Source: UBA7672 sp040398425 (GTDB lineage Bacteria; Pseudomonadota; Alphaproteobacteria; Caulobacterales; Hyphomonadaceae). Taken from it: a DNA stretch of 64,000 nucleotides. The notes under the pieces were generated by a model, which was not told the DNA's origin, made no database searches, and was given only the letters and a program-made list of their open reading frames with translations. Made by a program: the position numbers and the translations under genes. Position 1 is the first letter of the stretch; each line of letters opens with the position of its first letter. The stretch lies in contig JBBATZ010000013.1 of NCBI GenBank assembly GCA_040398425.1, positions 9,459-73,458 of the forward strand, given 5' to 3'. Below, piece after piece: positions 15,186-23,469 of this stretch.

Positions 15186-16691
15186 ATGTTCGACGCGCTG
15201 ACAGACAGGCTTGGGAAGGTCTTCGACGGTCTCACCGGTCGCGGCGCCCTGTCCGAGAAAGACGTCAATGAGGCCCTGCGCGAGATCCGCGTGGCGCTGC
15301 TCGAGGCCGACGTCGCCCTCTCCGTCGTCAAGCAATTCATCGACGATGTGCGCCCGCAGGCCGTGGGCGAAAACGTCATCAAGTCGATCAAGCCAGGCCA
15401 GCTGGTCGTCAAGATCGTCCATGACGAACTGGTTCGCGTCCTCGGCGGCGATGAAGAGCCCCAGCCGCTGAAGATCGACTCGCCGCCCGCGATCATGATG
15501 ATGGCCGGCCTGCAGGGTTCGGGCAAAACCACAACGACGGGCAAGCTCGCCAAACGCCTCAAGGAGACCGAGCGCAAGAAAGTGCTCGTGGCCTCGCTCG
15601 ACACGCGCCGCCCGGCGGCGATGGAACAGCTCAAAATTCTCGCTGACCAGGTCGGCGTCGATGCGCTGCCGATCGTCACCGGACAGCTGCCGCCGGACAT
15701 CACCCGCCGCGCCATCCAGGCTGCTAAGTTCGGCGGCTACGATGTGCTGATGCTGGATACGGCGGGCCGCACCACGCTCGACGACCAGATGATGAACGAG
15801 GCGGCCGAGATCGCCGCCATCGCCAAGCCGAACGAAACGCTGCTGGTTGCTGACGCCCTCACGGGTCAGGACGCGGTCGAGACGGCCAAACGTTTCCACG
15901 AACGGCTGCCGCTCACCGGCCTGGTGCTCACCCGCATGGACGGCGATGGCCGTGGCGGCGCAGCGCTGTCGATGCGTGCGGTCACGGGACTGCCGATCCG
16001 TTTCATCGGGATGGGCGAAAAGGTCGACGGCCTCGACGTGTTCGACGCCCGCCGCATCGCCGGCCGCATTCTGGGGCAGGGCGACATCGTCTCGCTGGTC
16101 GAGCGCGCCAAGGCCGAGATCGACGTCGCCGAAGCCGAGCGCGTCGCCAAGAAGATGCAGAAGGGTCAGTTCGACCTGGAAGATCTCGCCGGCCAGCTGC
16201 GCCAGATGCAGCGCATGGGCGGCCTTGGCGGCATGATGGACCTGCTGCCCGGCGTCAAGAACGCGAAACAGCAGATGGCCGCCTCCGGCGTCGACGACAA
16301 GATGCTCAAGCGCCAGGAAGCGATCATCATGTCGATGACGCCGAAGGAGCGCCGCAAGCCGGATCTCCTGCAGGCCTCGCGCAAGCGCCGCATCGCGGCC
16401 GGCGCTGGCGTTGACGTGGCCGAGGTCAACAAGGTGCTGAAGATGCACCGCAACATGGCCGACATGATGAAGAAGATCGGCAAGGGCGGCATGAAGGGCC
16501 TCGCCGGCATGCTCGGCAACATGGGCGGGCCCGGCGGTCAGGGCGGCGGCGGCGGCGCACCGCCGGTCTCGCAGCAGCAGCTGAACGCGCTCAAGAATCT
16601 CGGGCAAGGCATCGGCGGCGGAATGGGGGGGCCAAAACTGCCCGGCCTCGGCGGCGGACTCCCGGGTCTCGGCGGAGACAAGAAGAAATGA
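15186..16691 (+). CDS. ffh: Signal recognition particle GTPase Ffh
   Basis: A 501-residue protein that binds 4.5S RNA and the signal sequences of nascent membrane proteins, then docks on FtsY. The N domain (LTDRLGKVFDGLTGRGALSE) is followed by the G domain with GLQGSGKTTTTGKLA (P-loop), LDTAGRTTLDDQMM and TRMDGDGRGGAALS. The M domain follows with FDLEDLAGQLRQMQRMGG and RKRRIAAGAGVDVAEVN, and the Met-rich signal-binding part (HRNMADMMKKIGKGGMKGLA). The tail is Gly-rich. The start at 15186 is chosen because AAGGA lies six bases upstream and MFDALTDRL is the usual N-terminus; an ATG at 15180 is too close to AAGGA. Its stop overlaps the next gene. Confidence 0.97.
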   Translation: MFDALTDRLGKVFDGLTGRGALSEKDVNEALREIRVALLEADVALSVVKQFIDDVRPQAVGENVIKSIKPGQLVVKIVHDELVRVLGGDEEPQPLKIDSPPAIMMMAGLQGSGKTTTTGKLAKRLKETERKKVLVASLDTRRPAAMEQLKILADQVGVDALPIVTGQLPPDITRRAIQAAKFGGYDVLMLDTAGRTTLDDQMMNEAAEIAAIAKPNETLLVADALTGQDAVETAKRFHERLPLTGLVLTRMDGDGRGGAALSMRAVTGLPIRFIGMGEKVDGLDVFDARRIAGRILGQGDIVSLVERAKAEIDVAEAERVAKKMQKGQFDLEDLAGQLRQMQRMGGLGGMMDLLPGVKNAKQQMAASGVDDKMLKRQEAIIMSMTPKERRKPDLLQASRKRRIAAGAGVDVAEVNKVLKMHRNMADMMKKIGKGGMKGLAGMLGNMGGPGGQGGGGGAPPVSQQQLNALKNLGQGIGGGMGGPKLPGLGGGLPGLGGDKKK

Positions 16692-16981
16692 CCACCGATC
16701 CCACCGCCGAACTGAAACGCCTGCGTTCGTCCATCGACAATATCGATGCGGCGGTCGTCCACATGCTGGCCGAACGCTTCAAGGCGACGAAAGTAGTTGG
16801 TCAACTGAAGGCCGCGCACGCCATGCCGCCAGCCGACAAGTCACGCGAAGCCGAACAGATCGCGCGCCTGCGCCAACTGGCGAAAGACGCCGACCTCGAT
16901 CCGGATTTTGCCGAGAAATTTCTCAACTTCATCGTGACGGAAGTCATCCGCCATCACGAGAAACTACAGGGGAAGGGCTGA
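16688..16981 (+). CDS. Chorismate mutase (AroQ class)
   Basis: A 97-residue all-helical protein. ELKRLRSSIDNIDAAVVHML, AERFKATKVVGQLKAAH and the later FAEKFLNFIVTEVIRHHEKL make up the three helices of AroQ mutases, with the conserved Arg, Lys and Glu positions in place. It converts chorismate to prephenate at the entry to Phe and Tyr synthesis. Its ATG overlaps the ffh stop by four bases, so it is translated with ffh. This ffh-chorismate mutase-rpsP order is common in alphaproteobacteria. Confidence 0.92.
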   Translation: MTTDPTAELKRLRSSIDNIDAAVVHMLAERFKATKVVGQLKAAHAMPPADKSREAEQIARLRQLAKDADLDPDFAEKFLNFIVTEVIRHHEKLQGKG

Positions 16982-17034
16982 GGCCCGACCTGCACCGTCA
17001 TCAACCGACCAAGCTAAAAACTGAAAGGCTACCT

Positions 17035-17433
17035 ATGTCCCTGAAAATCCGTCTTGCCCGCGGCGGCTCCAAGCACCGCCCGTACTACAACGTGGTGATC
17101 GCTGACTCGCGCTTCGCCCGCGACGGCCGCTTCATCGAAAAGATCGGCTCCTACAACCCGCTGCTTGCCAAGACGGATGAGAAGCGCGTCCAGATCGACC
17201 TCGAGAAAGCCAAGGAATGGCTCGCCAAGGGCGCCCTGCCGACTGATCGCGTCGCGCGCTTTCTCGGCACGGCTGGCCTCGTGAAGTTCGAGCACGGCAA
17301 CAACCCGCAGCGTGCCATCCCGGGCGAAAAAGCCACGGAACGCTCCAAGGAACGTGCTGAGCGCGAAGAAGCCCGTCGTGCCGCGGCTGAAGAAGCCAAG
17401 AACGCACCGGCCGAAGAAGCCGTCGCCGAGTAA
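17035..17433 (+). CDS. rpsP: 30S ribosomal protein S16
   Basis: A 132-residue protein. The core SLKIRLARGGSKHRPYYNVV, IADSRFARDGRFIEKIGSYN and RVQIDLEKAKEWLAKGALPT is the complete S16, an assembly protein of the small-subunit body. After residue 95 comes an Ala/Glu/Lys-rich tail typical of alphaproteobacterial S16. It is 53 bases after the chorismate mutase gene and just ahead of a GNAT gene and rimM, in the operon order expected. Confidence 0.97.
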   Translation: MSLKIRLARGGSKHRPYYNVVIADSRFARDGRFIEKIGSYNPLLAKTDEKRVQIDLEKAKEWLAKGALPTDRVARFLGTAGLVKFEHGNNPQRAIPGEKATERSKERAEREEARRAAAEEAKNAPAEEAVAE

Positions 17434-17438
17434 CCGGA

Positions 17439-17930
17439 GTGACCGTCACGGTCCGGGACGCAGAGGCGAGGGACGAGGATTTTATCCTTGCCCTCAACGC
17501 CGCCTGTACCCCGGCCGTTGGCGACATGTCGGCCCAGGACTACCGCGACATCGCGGGCTGGGCGCACCGCATCGTGATTGCTGAAGCCGACGGTGTCCCT
17601 GTCGGCTTCATGATTCTGATCCGCCCCGGCTCGGCCTATCCCAGCGACAATTACGGCTGGTTCGAGGAGCAGTTCCCCCACCAGCTCTATGTCGACCGTA
17701 TCGCGGTCGGGCGCAGCGCACGCGGTCTCGGCGTCGGCCGCGTCCTCTATGATGAAGCGCTGCGGATGGCGGCGGATCTGGGCGAGGAGCGCGTCACCGC
17801 CGAGGTGAACGAAGACCCGCCCAATCCCGAAAGCATGGCCTTTCACTTCAAGCTTGGTTTCCGCCATCTGCTGTCGCGAACCTCTCCGAGGCTCGGCAAG
17901 GTCGTCGCCATGCTGGAGCGACCGCTGTGA
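17439..17930 (+). CDS. GNAT family N-acetyltransferase
   Basis: A 163-residue protein with the GNAT fold. QLYVDRIAVGRSARGLGVGR and VLYDEALRMAADLGEERVTA contain the acetyl-CoA pyrophosphate loop (R/Q-x-x-G-x-G/A), and the C-terminal NPESMAFHFKLGFRHL strand follows. The acceptor substrate is unknown. The start is GTG at 17439, only six bases after the rpsP stop, with GGAG abutting it, so initiation may depend on coupling to rpsP. Its stop overlaps the rimM GTG. Being inserted between rpsP and rimM, it might act on a ribosomal component, but that is conjecture. Confidence 0.82.
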   Translation: MTVTVRDAEARDEDFILALNAACTPAVGDMSAQDYRDIAGWAHRIVIAEADGVPVGFMILIRPGSAYPSDNYGWFEEQFPHQLYVDRIAVGRSARGLGVGRVLYDEALRMAADLGEERVTAEVNEDPPNPESMAFHFKLGFRHLLSRTSPRLGKVVAMLERPL

Positions 17931-18487
17931 GCGACAAGGACAAACTCATTGTCGTCGGCCAGATCGTCGGCGCTTTTGGCGTCAAGGGCGAAGTGCGCGT
18001 GCGATCGTTCACAGACGACCCCGAAGCAGTTTTTGACTACGGCCCCTTGCTGGACGCGGCCGGCAAGGTCGTGCTGACGCCCGTGCGTCACCGCTCGCTC
18101 AACGATCTCTTCAGCGTCACGGCGCAGGAGCAGCATCAGCGCGAGGCCTGGGAGGCGATGCGCGGAACGCTGCTGCACGCTCCCCGCACCGCGCTCCCCG
18201 AAACAGACGAGGGCGAAGTCTATGTCGCCGACCTGATCGGCGCACGCGTCGTCCATGTCGACGGGCGAGAGCTAGGCGTGGTCAAGGCGGTGCAGAATTT
18301 CGGGGCCGGCGAACTGATCGAGGTCAAGCCGCCGGCGGGGGCAACCTACCTGCTGCCCTTCACCGAAGAGAACTTTCCAGAGATCGACATGACCACGCGT
18401 GTCCTGCGAGCGGCCCCCGACGATGCGCTGCTGCCCGAAGGCCTCGGCGCTTCGGATACTACCCACACTGACCCGAACCCCGGTTGA
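17927..18487 (+). CDS. rimM: Ribosome maturation factor RimM
   Basis: A 186-residue protein that binds S19 and helps mature the 16S rRNA 3' domain. IVVGQIVGAFGVKGEVRVRS is the N-terminal RimM signature. VYVADLIGARVVHVDGRELG and FGAGELIEVKPPAGATYLLP are the PRC-barrel C-terminal domain. The start is GTG at 17927, overlapping the GNAT stop. Normally trmD and rplS follow rimM; here the 3' end instead overlaps a convergent glycosyltransferase gene by 29 bases, so the usual operon is broken at this point. Confidence 0.95.
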   Translation: MSDKDKLIVVGQIVGAFGVKGEVRVRSFTDDPEAVFDYGPLLDAAGKVVLTPVRHRSLNDLFSVTAQEQHQREAWEAMRGTLLHAPRTALPETDEGEVYVADLIGARVVHVDGRELGVVKAVQNFGAGELIEVKPPAGATYLLPFTEENFPEIDMTTRVLRAAPDDALLPEGLGASDTTHTDPNPG

Positions 18488-20120
18488 GCTGGTAGTAGAG
18501 CGTCGCCGCCTTCTCGTCCGACATGCGCAGGTTCCGCCGCACGGCGCCGCGCGCGCCCTTGTCACGCAGGCGCGAACCAAGGTCCTTCTCGACATAGCTG
18601 GAGAGCTCTTCCGGCATCAGCGCCACATTGCGGCTCTCGTTGAACCGCGTGTCGCGCCACACGATCAGGCATGCGCCGTTGGTGCGTCGCGCGGGGAAGG
18701 CCTCAACCCCGATCGACGCGTCCAGCACGCGTGCGCGCGGGAAGGCTGCGCGCAGGTTGCCTGTGAGGTGAGGGTCCGCTCCGACGATCGTGCCTTCGCT
18801 AAAGCCGGCTTCCTTAAGTGCATCCGCCCACGCAACAATAGGCGTGTAAGGTCGGCAGCCGCCCTCGGCGCACTGGTTGATCTCCATCTGCGCCTCGACA
18901 AATCGCCCGCCCGCAACCAGCAGGATAAAGGCCATCACCACGGCGCCGAAGCCCCGGATCGCCACCGGGAAGTCACCCGCGCGCTTCACATGCGCGAACA
19001 GCCAGATCGGCAGCGCGAACAGCACCGGCATCATCCAGTGCGGCTTGTAGGCCTGTACGCCCCCCGCCACGCTGATCAGGTAGACGACAACGCCGAGGAT
19101 GGCCGACTGCACGAACAGCTTGCGCCACGCCAGTTCATGCGGCTCCTCATCCGTGTTCCGGCGCGGGAAGATCGGATAGATGATCGGCAGCCACAGGTTC
19201 CAGAACAGCATCATCCAGAACAGCTGTAGCGGCAGCGAGAACTCCAGTAACGCCCGGCCCAGCTGCGCCGCCGCATTGCTGGCGCGCTCGATCCAGCCGC
19301 TGTCGATCTCCCACGACTCGACATACTCGCGCGCCGCGAAGCTGATCGAGTCGATATGGGTGCCCACCCACCAGGCATAGGGCGCGTAGATCGCCGCCGC
19401 GACCGCCAGCATCAACACCAGACGCATCGGGCTGACCGCATCGCGGAAGAATTGCGACATCAGCACGCCGATCAGCATGGCGATCGGGAACACGGCGAAC
19501 AGGTGATGCGTGAGCAGCCCCAGCCCCATGGCGACGCCGAGATACGCCCAGTCTATCCAACGTCGCCAGGTCAGGATCCGTGTGATGGCGTGGAAGGCGA
19601 TCGACAACACCGCCATCAATGCAACGCCGGTCAGCAGGTCTTCATGCGCCGCCCAGCCGATCTGGAATGTCAGCGCCCACGCCGCCAGCGCCGCGGCCGA
19701 AACGCCGGGCCGGATCAGTACGTTACGCGCCGAAAGATAGTAGAAAACCAGTCCGATAAAGAGCAGGGCGTACTTCAGTCCGAATACGACGGGCGGCGAA
19801 ACCCCGCCTGCGCGGGTGGCCAGCCAGAACAGCCACGTCAGCATGGGCGGCTGGCGCGCCTCATATCCGAACTGGAAGGATTGCGAGAGCAGAAGCTGGT
19901 CAGCCTCCTCCACCGTATAGATCGGCGCCACGAAAACGCGGATCGCCCAGTGGATCACGCAGTACAACAGGATCATCGAAATGATCGCCGACTTGTCGAG
20001 CCGGATCAGCGCGTCGAGCGAGGAGCGCTGATCTCTCTCGCCATTGCGGCGACCGCGCACCGCCCGGGCGTTCTTGGCCGCTTTTCGCGACAACTTGGGC
20101 TGCCGGATCGGCTGCTTCAC
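18459..20120 (-). CDS. GT39/ArnT-like membrane glycosyltransferase
   Basis: A 553-residue inner-membrane protein with a basic N-terminal tail (residues 1-45) and about eleven hydrophobic segments. The first periplasmic loop carries the family active-site region, APIYTVEEADQLLLSQSFQF then YEARQPPMLTWLFWLATR, with an acidic pair where GT39/ArnT enzymes have their catalytic Asp/Glu. A C-terminal soluble domain follows (about residues 410-553). These enzymes move sugars from polyprenyl phosphate to lipid A, protein or other acceptors. The acceptor here is unknown. The adjacent GT2 gene, 42 bases upstream on the same strand, would make the lipid-linked donor. The start is GTG. Confidence 0.82.
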   Translation of the reverse strand: MKQPIRQPKLSRKAAKNARAVRGRRNGERDQRSSLDALIRLDKSAIISMILLYCVIHWAIRVFVAPIYTVEEADQLLLSQSFQFGYEARQPPMLTWLFWLATRAGGVSPPVVFGLKYALLFIGLVFYYLSARNVLIRPGVSAAALAAWALTFQIGWAAHEDLLTGVALMAVLSIAFHAITRILTWRRWIDWAYLGVAMGLGLLTHHLFAVFPIAMLIGVLMSQFFRDAVSPMRLVLMLAVAAAIYAPYAWWVGTHIDSISFAAREYVESWEIDSGWIERASNAAAQLGRALLEFSLPLQLFWMMLFWNLWLPIIYPIFPRRNTDEEPHELAWRKLFVQSAILGVVVYLISVAGGVQAYKPHWMMPVLFALPIWLFAHVKRAGDFPVAIRGFGAVVMAFILLVAGGRFVEAQMEINQCAEGGCRPYTPIVAWADALKEAGFSEGTIVGADPHLTGNLRAAFPRARVLDASIGVEAFPARRTNGACLIVWRDTRFNESRNVALMPEELSSYVEKDLGSRLRDKGARGAVRRNLRMSDEKAATLYYQLNRGSGQCG

Positions 20121-20162
20121 ACGTAAATCCCACTCAACCAGGCGCCAAAACCATCCGGATCG

Positions 20163-20933
20163 TCAGCGCTGGGCGCGCGGGTCGTTCCATTCGGCTGCAA
20201 CACCGTATCCCCCTCGACGCACAAGCCATATCATCCCGAGCAGGTCTACGGTCCCGGCGCCAAAACGTCCGAGGAAACCGTATTTGGAAACACCATGCAG
20301 CCTTTGGCGGTCGGCGACAGGCTCCTCGCGCACATCCCAGCCCGCGCGTTTCACCAGAGCCGGCAGGAAGCGGTGCATGGCTGCGAAGAAGGGCAGATCC
20401 TGGAACGCCCGGCGCCGGATCAGCTTGAACCCGCAACCCGTGTCGGTCGCATCGTCCCGCAGGCAGAAGCGGCGGATCCCGTTCGCAACCCGCGACTGCA
20501 GCCATTTGAACCCTGAGTCATTCCGGCTGGTCCGGCGGCCGCAGATAATGCCAAGAGCGGGATTTTCGTCCTTGGCCGCAACAAGATCCCAAACCCGGCG
20601 GGCGTCGGCCGGATCATTCTGCCCATCCCCGTCCAGCAATTGCACCCAGTCGCCCACACAGCTGCGCAGGCCGGTGAACAGGGCGGCGGATTTCCCGCGC
20701 CGCTTTACATGGGTCAGAACCTTGATCCGGTCCGGGGCGAGCTGCTGGGCGGCGACCAGTTCGGACGCCGTCGAATCACTCGAGGCGTCGTTCACGCATA
20801 CGATTTCATAGTCGATCCCGGCCAGGGCGGCGTGCACCTCGTCCACCAGCGGCTGGATATTGCCCGCTTCATTGAAGAACGGGATCAGCACGGACAGCGA
20901 GCGGCGCGGCGGGGTCGGCGTGTCTGATCCCAA
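20163..20933 (-). CDS. GT2 polyprenol-phosphate glycosyltransferase
   Basis: A 256-residue protein with a GT-A fold: SLSVLIPFFNEAGNIQPLVD, EIVCVNDASSDSTASELV and the metal-binding QLLDGDGQNDPADAR. DTGCGFKLIRRRAFQDLPFF and HRFLPALVKRAGWDVREEPV with RLHGVSKYGF are the DPM1/ArnC-type acceptor blocks. It probably loads a sugar onto undecaprenyl phosphate for the downstream GT39 enzyme. There is only a short hydrophobic end (LLGMIWLV), so it is peripheral or singly anchored. The predicted start is TTG at 20933 with no clear Shine-Dalgarno, so the exact N-terminus is uncertain. Confidence 0.88.
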   Translation of the reverse strand: MGSDTPTPPRRSLSVLIPFFNEAGNIQPLVDEVHAALAGIDYEIVCVNDASSDSTASELVAAQQLAPDRIKVLTHVKRRGKSAALFTGLRSCVGDWVQLLDGDGQNDPADARRVWDLVAAKDENPALGIICGRRTSRNDSGFKWLQSRVANGIRRFCLRDDATDTGCGFKLIRRRAFQDLPFFAAMHRFLPALVKRAGWDVREEPVADRQRLHGVSKYGFLGRFGAGTVDLLGMIWLVRRGGYGVAAEWNDPRAQR

Positions 20934-21183
20934 GGCGGCGGTCCCTGCGAATGCGCGTGAAAGGAAAGGACCACTAGCACATCCTCTGTCAGCCGGAAGG
21001 CGGGCTGGTCATGCCGTCATGCCGCGCTGCGGCGCTGCCCAGACACCTATGATCGGCGGCGCGCGAGCCGATGAAAGATAGCTGCACTTGCCGCAAGGAC
21101 AGGACTGACCCTGATCCTGAGCTCTGCTAGACTCTGTCAAGGCAGACAGGTCATAACCCCTGCAGCATGTGAGGAACAGCGCC

Positions 21184-22485
21184 ATGGCCGACACGGTAAC
21201 AACTGAAACCCCTATCGACCGTGGCCTTGAAGCCTTCCGCAAGAACGGCCTGTCGAAGGACGCCACCCCGCCAAAGGCAGACGAGATCGATCTTGCCACC
21301 TACGACATCACCGATCCCGAACTCTGGCGCCAGGAAGCCTACTGGGAATACTTCGCGCGCCTGCGCAAGGAAGCGCCCGTCAACTACTGCCCGGAAAGCC
21401 CGTTCGGTCCTTACTGGAGCGTGACGACCTACAAGGACATCATGACCGTGGACACCACCCACGGGGTCTTCTCATCCGAAGGCGGCATCACCGTCGTCGA
21501 CCAGGACGAAGACTTCCAGCTGCCGATGTTCATCGCGATGGACCCCCCGAAGCACGACCTGCAACGCAAGACCGTTCAATCCATCGTGGGGCCGGAGAAT
21601 CTCAGGAGCTTTGAGGCGCTGATCCGCTCACGCACCAACGACCTGTTCGACAACCTGCCGATCGGCGAGCCGTTCGACTGGGTCGACAAGGTCTCGATCG
21701 AGCTCACCACCATGATGCTGGCGACGCTGTTCGATTTCCCGTTCGCCGATCGCCGCAAGCTCACGCGCTGGTCCGACGTCGCGACCGGTCGTAGCAATCC
21801 CGACATCGTCACCTCGGAAGAGCAGTGGCGTGGTGAGTTGATGGAATGCCTTGGCTACTTCACCGGTCTGTGGAACGAGCGCGTCAATGCCGAACCGCGC
21901 GGCGACCTGATCTCGATGCTGGCCCACGGGGAGCACACGCGGAACATGACGCCGCAGGAATATCTCGGAAACCTGATCCTGCTCATCGTCGGCGGCAACG
22001 ACACCACGCGCAACTCGATGACCGGCGGCGTCTATGCCATGAACAAGTGGTCGGAGAACTGGGAAAAGCTGAAGGCCAACCCTGAGCTCGTCCCGTCCGC
22101 CGTGTCCGAGATCATCCGCTGGCAGACGCCGCTCGCCCACATGCGTCGCACCGCGCTCGAGGATTTCGAACTCAACGGCAAGACCATCCGCAAGGGCGAA
22201 AAAGTTCTGATGTGGTACGCCTCGGGCAACCGCGACGAAACGCAATATACCAAGGCCGATCAGCTCTGGATCGAGCGTCCGATGGTGCGCCGCCACCTCT
22301 CCTTCGGCTTCGGCATCCATCGCTGCGTTGGCAATCGCCTCGCCGAACTCCAGCTGCAGGTCCTGTGGGAAGAAATCCTCAAGCGCTTCGACAAGATCGA
22401 GGTTCTCGAAGAACCCGAGCGTGTCCCGAGCGCCTTCGTGAAGGGCTACACGAAGATGATGGTGAAGGTGACGCCGAAGGCGTAG
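21184..22485 (+). CDS. Cytochrome P450, CYP153-like alkane/fatty-acid omega-hydroxylase
   Basis: A 433-residue soluble P450. The I-helix is LILLIVGGNDTTRNSMTGGV, the ExxR is SEIIRWQTPL, and the heme loop is LSFGFGIHRCVGNRLAELQL with the axial Cys. WQTPLAHMRRTALEDFELNG and VLMWYASGNRDETQY are typical of CYP153 enzymes, which add a terminal hydroxyl to medium-chain alkanes and fatty acids. Family assignment is from memory of these motifs. CYP153 needs a 2Fe-2S ferredoxin and a reductase, and neither is in this window. The ATG at 21184 follows GAGGAA at good spacing. Confidence 0.88.
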   Translation: MADTVTTETPIDRGLEAFRKNGLSKDATPPKADEIDLATYDITDPELWRQEAYWEYFARLRKEAPVNYCPESPFGPYWSVTTYKDIMTVDTTHGVFSSEGGITVVDQDEDFQLPMFIAMDPPKHDLQRKTVQSIVGPENLRSFEALIRSRTNDLFDNLPIGEPFDWVDKVSIELTTMMLATLFDFPFADRRKLTRWSDVATGRSNPDIVTSEEQWRGELMECLGYFTGLWNERVNAEPRGDLISMLAHGEHTRNMTPQEYLGNLILLIVGGNDTTRNSMTGGVYAMNKWSENWEKLKANPELVPSAVSEIIRWQTPLAHMRRTALEDFELNGKTIRKGEKVLMWYASGNRDETQYTKADQLWIERPMVRRHLSFGFGIHRCVGNRLAELQLQVLWEEILKRFDKIEVLEEPERVPSAFVKGYTKMMVKVTPKA

Positions 22486-22494
22486 TCTGCGGCT

Positions 22495-23436
22495 CTACCC
22501 GACCGTGCCACACGATTTCGCCGGTGCCTGAGCGCGCGAATAGCTGCGCCCGAGCCACGCATTGTGCTCGGCTTCCCACGTCGCCTTGGCGGAATTGTCG
22601 CTCAGGCCAGATGCCGTAGCCGCCCACGTGCCGACATCGATCAGGTAATCGGCGCCAGACAGGTTCTGCGGCATCGTTTTTGTGAAGTACTCCACATGCC
22701 GCCATAGCGGCGCGCACGTGTGCTGGGCCGCTACCGCCTCCATCGCGAACGCAGTCGCGCGGTGATCGGGGTGATCACCTGGGTTCAGCGTCTCATCCAG
22801 CTCAGCAATGTGCAGCGCCAGTCCCGATCCCGCGACCATTTCCGCTTCGACGATCGCGGTCAGTGTCGCAACCAGGTCGGCCCATCCGACATACCGCGCG
22901 CTCTTGTCGATCGTCTCCGTCGCCGCCACTTCACCCGCGCGCAGCTTCGTCAGCGACTGGGGATGAGGGGTATAGACCTTGCCGGTGACGATGTTCCCAT
23001 CCGGGATACGCAGGAAGTACACAACCGCATTCGCATAGGCATACCGCAGCAAAGTGTGGCCTGCGCGATCCACCATGGCGGGGTCCATCTCAACGCCGCG
23101 CCCCCGCGAAGGATCGGATGCGTTCGCCATGAAGCGCACAGCGCGCAACGCGCCTTCCTCGCGCGCGAGATAGTAGGGCACAGGTGCGCCTTCAACGCGA
23201 TCGACGCCGGCGCCTGCATCGCCCGCTGTCACATGGATGAACACCGCCTTCTCCTGCGGCTCGTTCATCGCATGATACGCCTCGGGGTTCATGAACAATT
23301 GCCAGTCGTCCTCATGCGCCACGGCAAATACGCTCACCATCGGCGGCGAGGGCGGGGCGGGAGTAGCAGGGACAGGCGGAGACGTTGCACACGCGCTGGC
23401 GACCAGCGCCGCAGCTGCGACAAGTGCGTTTTTCAA
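22495..23436 (-). CDS. PIG-L family deacetylase-like lipoprotein
   Basis: A 313-residue exported protein with a lipobox signal (KNALVAAAALVASAC). The metal site of PIG-L/LmbE deacetylases is visible: SVFAVAHEDDWQLFMNPEAY (the H-x-D-D motif) and, near residue 218, DHPDHRATAFAMEAV with the third His. Family members remove acetyl groups from GlcNAc-containing substrates using zinc. Being a lipoprotein it would act outside the cytoplasm. The start is TTG with GGGGAGG upstream. It lies 33 bases downstream of the TIR-domain gene on the same strand, so both may be one transcript. Confidence 0.8.
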   Translation of the reverse strand: MKNALVAAAALVASACATSPPVPATPAPPSPPMVSVFAVAHEDDWQLFMNPEAYHAMNEPQEKAVFIHVTAGDAGAGVDRVEGAPVPYYLAREEGALRAVRFMANASDPSRGRGVEMDPAMVDRAGHTLLRYAYANAVVYFLRIPDGNIVTGKVYTPHPQSLTKLRAGEVAATETIDKSARYVGWADLVATLTAIVEAEMVAGSGLALHIAELDETLNPGDHPDHRATAFAMEAVAAQHTCAPLWRHVEYFTKTMPQNLSGADYLIDVGTWAATASGLSDNSAKATWEAEHNAWLGRSYSRAQAPAKSCGTVG

Positions 23437-23469
23437 CCGAGCCTCCCCATACCGTCTTTTGCGATCAGC

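Noticed and set aside
15036..16607. Long open frame on the minus strand opposite ffh (523 codons)
   Set aside because: It is the mirror of a highly conserved GTPase gene; its residues are His/Asp/Leu-rich without any domain. GC-rich DNA produces such frames by chance.
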